NCBI GenBank assembly: GCA_028280105.1
Contig: JANQML010000039.1
Location: 1 to 64,000 of the forward strand
Origin: Desulfobacula sp.
Lineage (GTDB): Bacteria > Desulfobacterota > Desulfobacteria > Desulfobacterales > Desulfobacteraceae
DNA length: 64,000 nucleotides
Direction: 5' to 3'
Shown: positions 61,594-64,000 of the stretch, one piece after another
Position numbering within the stretch: position 1 is the stretch's first letter
Layout: every line of letters starts with the position of its first letter
Notes under the pieces: generated by a model
What the model was told of the DNA's origin: nothing
What the model saw: the letters and a program-made list of their open reading frames with translations, nothing else
The model's database searches: none
Position numbers and translations under genes: made by a program

Positions 61594-62976
61594 ATGGAAG
61601 AGTATAACGTTGTCGTAATCGGTGGTGGGCCCGGCGGCTATGTGGCGGCCGTGCGTGCAAGCCAATTGGGGATGAAAACAGCCCTGGTGGAAAGGGAAGC
61701 TCTGGGCGGCACATGCCTGAACTGGGGCTGTGTTCCCACCAAATCTTTGCTGCGCAACGCCGAGGTGATACACCTGTTGGGCAAGGGCCGGGCTTTTGGA
61801 TTTGCCTTTGATCATCTGACAGTGGATTATGCCGCAGCTCACAAACGCAGCCGCTCGGTGGTGATGCGCCAGACCCGCAGGGTTGAGGCTTTGATGAAAA
61901 AGCACGGAATTACCGTCTACAAAGGTGCCGCCCGGTTCGCTGATGCCCATAGTCTTATCGTGGAACCCGACGGTACCCGGCTCCAGGCCGGACATATCAT
62001 CATCGCCACCGGCGCTAAAAGCCGATCCCTGCCCGGTGCGGCCTATGACGGGGAAAAAATCATCAGTTTTCGGCAGGCTTTGGAACTGACCCAAGTACCC
62101 CTGTCGGCCCTTATCGTGGGAGCCGGTCCCATCGGCATGGAGTTTGCCACCGTGTGGAACCGGTATGGTGCCAATGTGACCGTGGTGGAGATGATGGACC
62201 GTGCCCTGCCTCTGGAAGACGAAGAGATCAGCATCGAAGCTGAAAAGCAGTTCAAAAAAGAGGGGATCACGATTAAAACCGGAGCCCTGGTCGACGCCGT
62301 CAACCCTGCGGCCAAGGGGGTGGATGTCATTGTGAGTACCGGTGATGGCCGTGAAACCCTGACCGTGGATACGGTACTGGTGGCCATCGGTTTCGAAGCC
62401 AATACCGACGCCCTGGAGCTGGACAAGGCCGGTGTGACAACCGAGCACGGCGTGATCGTCGCGGATGATACCATGCGTACCAGCGCCGGGCACATCTACG
62501 CCATCGGCGATGTCAACGGCAAGATGGGGCTGGCCCATGTGGCGTCGGCCCAGGCCATGATCGCTGCAGAAACCATGGCCGGCAGACCGACGGCGGCGAT
62601 CCGCTATACCGACATTCCACGCTGCACCTACGCTTATCCCGAAGTGGCGTCGGTGGGGCTCACCGAACAACAGGCCAAAGAGCAGGGCCATGACGTGATC
62701 GTTGCGCGCAGCCCTTTCCTGGCCAACGGCAAGGCCTTGGCCATGGATGACAACTCAGGATTTGCCAAAGTCGTGGCCGAAGCGCAAAGCAAAAAGATAT
62801 TGGGCATGCATCTGGTGGGCGGCCATGTCACCGAACTGGTGGCCGGTGCCACCGGTATGATTGAATCGGGTGGTGATGCCGCCCGGCTTGGTGCAACCGT
62901 GCATCCGCACCCGACGCTGAGCGAAGCCCTCATGGAGGCGGCCCATGCACTTTGCGGCCATGCCATTCATATTTAG
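61594..62976 (+). CDS. lpdA: Dihydrolipoamide dehydrogenase
   Basis: A 460-aa FAD disulfide oxidoreductase: FAD motif VVVIGGGPGGYVAAVRASQLG, redox disulfide GGTCLNWGCVPTKS, NAD site ALIVGAGPIGMEFATVWNRYGANVTVVE, IYAIGDVNGKMGLAHVAS and the C-terminal His-Glu pair in HPHPTLSEALMEAA. It would reoxidise the lipoyl group of the adjacent GcvH-like protein with NAD+. This region is clearly richer in G+C than TRAP operon 1. Confidence 0.9.
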   Translation: MEEYNVVVIGGGPGGYVAAVRASQLGMKTALVEREALGGTCLNWGCVPTKSLLRNAEVIHLLGKGRAFGFAFDHLTVDYAAAHKRSRSVVMRQTRRVEALMKKHGITVYKGAARFADAHSLIVEPDGTRLQAGHIIIATGAKSRSLPGAAYDGEKIISFRQALELTQVPLSALIVGAGPIGMEFATVWNRYGANVTVVEMMDRALPLEDEEISIEAEKQFKKEGITIKTGALVDAVNPAAKGVDVIVSTGDGRETLTVDTVLVAIGFEANTDALELDKAGVTTEHGVIVADDTMRTSAGHIYAIGDVNGKMGLAHVASAQAMIAAETMAGRPTAAIRYTDIPRCTYAYPEVASVGLTEQQAKEQGHDVIVARSPFLANGKALAMDDNSGFAKVVAEAQSKKILGMHLVGGHVTELVAGATGMIESGGDAARLGATVHPHPTLSEALMEAAHALCGHAIHI

Positions 62977-63044
62977 TATCTATCCGGAAATGGACATTGT
63001 TTCAATAACGCCGAGAGATTTTTTAAATAACGGGAGATCGCAAC

Positions 63045-63887
63045 ATGACCCATCAAATCTATACCGCCACAGGCTGCGCAAGGTGCAGGATCACCAAGCG
63101 CTATATGCAGGAAAACGATATCAGTTACGAGGAATTCGACTTCAAGGCCGATGGCAGGGAGGCTTTTTCTCAGTTTTACCGGAGCCATCGCAAAGAGATC
63201 TTCAGGGACAAGGACGGCGTCGAGTTTCCGGTATTTACCGACGGACGTGCCATTTGTCAAGGCGTCAGTGTGATCGTGGGCTACCTGATCGGCGGCGGTG
63301 ATCTTTCCGGCTTTATCGGCCGCAGTGCACTGCATGGCGAGTGGATCGACGGATTCGATATCTCCGGTGGCCATCCCGATCATACCGATAAATTTCTGCG
63401 CGTACTGACGTTCCTGAAACAAAACAGCCTTAAGATTCAAGTCACCACCGACGGGCGAAATGCGTCCGTTCTGGAAGCAGTATACGATAAAAAATTGGCC
63501 GATCGTGTCCTGATGGAAGTGAGAGGAACAGCGGCACTTTACAAATCTTTGGTCGGCGTTGCTATTGATGAGGATGAACTAAAGCAATCTGTCGCATTGA
63601 CGGCCCGTTTTGAGGATTACCGGTTCAGCACCACCATCGCGCCTATGACCCGTGAGGACGGCACGTTGGCATATCTCGCACCGGAGGTCGTCGGCGACAC
63701 AGCCAAGTTGATCGAGGAAGCCACCGGCTCCAAGAAACATCCCTATCAGTTGAAGGCGTTCGATCCGCAGAAGGCGACAGATGAAAAATTGAAATCCATC
63801 GAACCGCTGCCACCCGGTGCGATGTTTAAATACCGCACTTCAGCGCGGAGATACATGGTGATGGCGGAAATTCAGAAGAATACCTGA
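63045..63887 (+). CDS. Glutaredoxin domain fused to a radical-SAM-activase-like domain without Cys triad
   Basis: A 280-aa protein. Residues 1-80 are glutaredoxin-like: IYTATGCARCRITKRYMQENDISYEEFDF, C-x-x-C active site, then VEFPVFTDG and the ICQGVSVIVGYL loop. Residues about 95-270 look like the barrel of NrdG/PflA-type activases (FDISGGHPDHTDKFLRVLTFLKQNSLKIQVTTDGR, LADRVLMEVRGTAALYKSLVG, FSTTIAPMTREDG, IEEATGSKKHPYQLKAFDP), but the CxxxCxxC cluster motif is absent. It may be a thiol redox partner for the lipoyl carrier/LpdA set. Confidence 0.65.
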   Translation: MTHQIYTATGCARCRITKRYMQENDISYEEFDFKADGREAFSQFYRSHRKEIFRDKDGVEFPVFTDGRAICQGVSVIVGYLIGGGDLSGFIGRSALHGEWIDGFDISGGHPDHTDKFLRVLTFLKQNSLKIQVTTDGRNASVLEAVYDKKLADRVLMEVRGTAALYKSLVGVAIDEDELKQSVALTARFEDYRFSTTIAPMTREDGTLAYLAPEVVGDTAKLIEEATGSKKHPYQLKAFDPQKATDEKLKSIEPLPPGAMFKYRTSARRYMVMAEIQKNT

Positions 63888-63889
63888 TC

Positions 63890-64000
63890 GTGTTCGACTT
63901 TTCAATTTGGCGCCGCGCAGTTTTCGATTATGCCGGGGGTCTTTTGATCCCCAACTTGGCCATTCTCGATTCCAGGGTCGAGGGTTTTAAATTTAAAATC
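63890..64000 (+). CDS. Possible next gene, N-terminus only (runs off the window)
   Basis: From GTG at 63890, 37 codons stay open to the window edge: MFDFSIWRRAVFDYAGGLLIPNLAILDSR. No strong SD is seen (AGAAGA about 14 bp upstream). Nothing is recognised in the short fragment. Confidence 0.3.
   Translation, partial: MFDFSIWRRAVFDYAGGLLIPNLAILDSRVEGFKFKI

Noticed and set aside
59606..62691. Long minus-strand frames opposite ASST 2 and lpdA (362 and 377 codons)
   Set aside because: Same reason: the plus-strand proteins have recognisable motifs and the minus-strand products do not.

Overview
The window reads as chromosomal DNA from a strictly anaerobic, probably sulfate-reducing Desulfobacterota (Desulfobacterales-like) bacterium. 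This is inferred from gene content: a short Geobacter-type pilin with a split partner, hslVU, an arg cluster, molybdenum hydroxyl-transfer enzymes, three TRAP uptake systems and ADP-forming acyl-CoA synthetase genes. No rRNA or taxonomic marker is present, so the assignment is not certain. Layout, core part (1-18.2 kb): a minus-strand minor pilin operon (FimT/GspH, PilW, PilV, PilX and the start of a secreted protein) faces a sigma-54-type promoter and a 72-aa pilin gene with a PilA-C-like partner. An ABC exporter plus a TPR-like protein, a lipoprotein, coaBC, a degenerate uracil-DNA glycosylase-like gene, xerC, hslVU, argB-argD-argF-argH, a lipoprotein, folK and fsa follow, ending with tRNA-Gly(GCC) and tRNA-Cys(GCA). 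Layout, accessory part (18.3-64 kb): a large catabolic island. Two complete large/small subunit pairs of the pyrogallol-phloroglucinol transhydroxylase type are present. One (minus strand, 18.9-22.8 kb) has an SCP2-like domain fused to the large subunit and lies beside a sigma-54 activator and a CoA-transferase/GNAT fusion. The other (33.0-36.4 kb) is followed by a cupin, an SDR reductase, a two-gene ADP-forming acyl-CoA synthetase, a crotonase, a DUF35/thiolase pair, a small unknown and an HD-domain protein. Between them sit a molybdenum toolkit (a ModE-like HTH mini-protein, FmdE-like, MoaB/MoeA-like and MoeA proteins), two cyclase-family metal hydrolases and a GntR/FadR-type regulator. From 44 kb come three TRAP transporters, an intact MhpB-like extradiol dioxygenase, a second kind of molybdopterin oxidoreductase with a small ferredoxin, two arylsulfotransferase-like beta-propeller proteins, and a GcvH-like / dihydrolipoamide dehydrogenase / glutaredoxin-radical-SAM-like set. 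How the genes could work together (inference): a polyhydroxylated aromatic is imported by TRAP systems and isomerised or hydroxylated by Mo transhydroxylases. It is then reduced by the SDR, ring-opened by a cyclase-family hydrolase, activated with CoA by the ADP-forming synthetase, and broken down by the crotonase and the DUF35-thiolase. A repeated dyad, core TGTAA-N2-TTRYA and usually preceded by TTGCA, is found at eight places, upstream of the Mo-cofactor genes, the GntR gene, transhydroxylase 2, the SDR, all three TRAP operons and the 748-aa Mo enzyme. This suggests one regulon, most simply controlled by the GntR protein encoded inside it. All three TRAP operons carry a strong inverted repeat between dctP and dctQ, and two share a duplicated promoter-plus-signal-peptide segment flanking an ISAs1-family transposase remnant.
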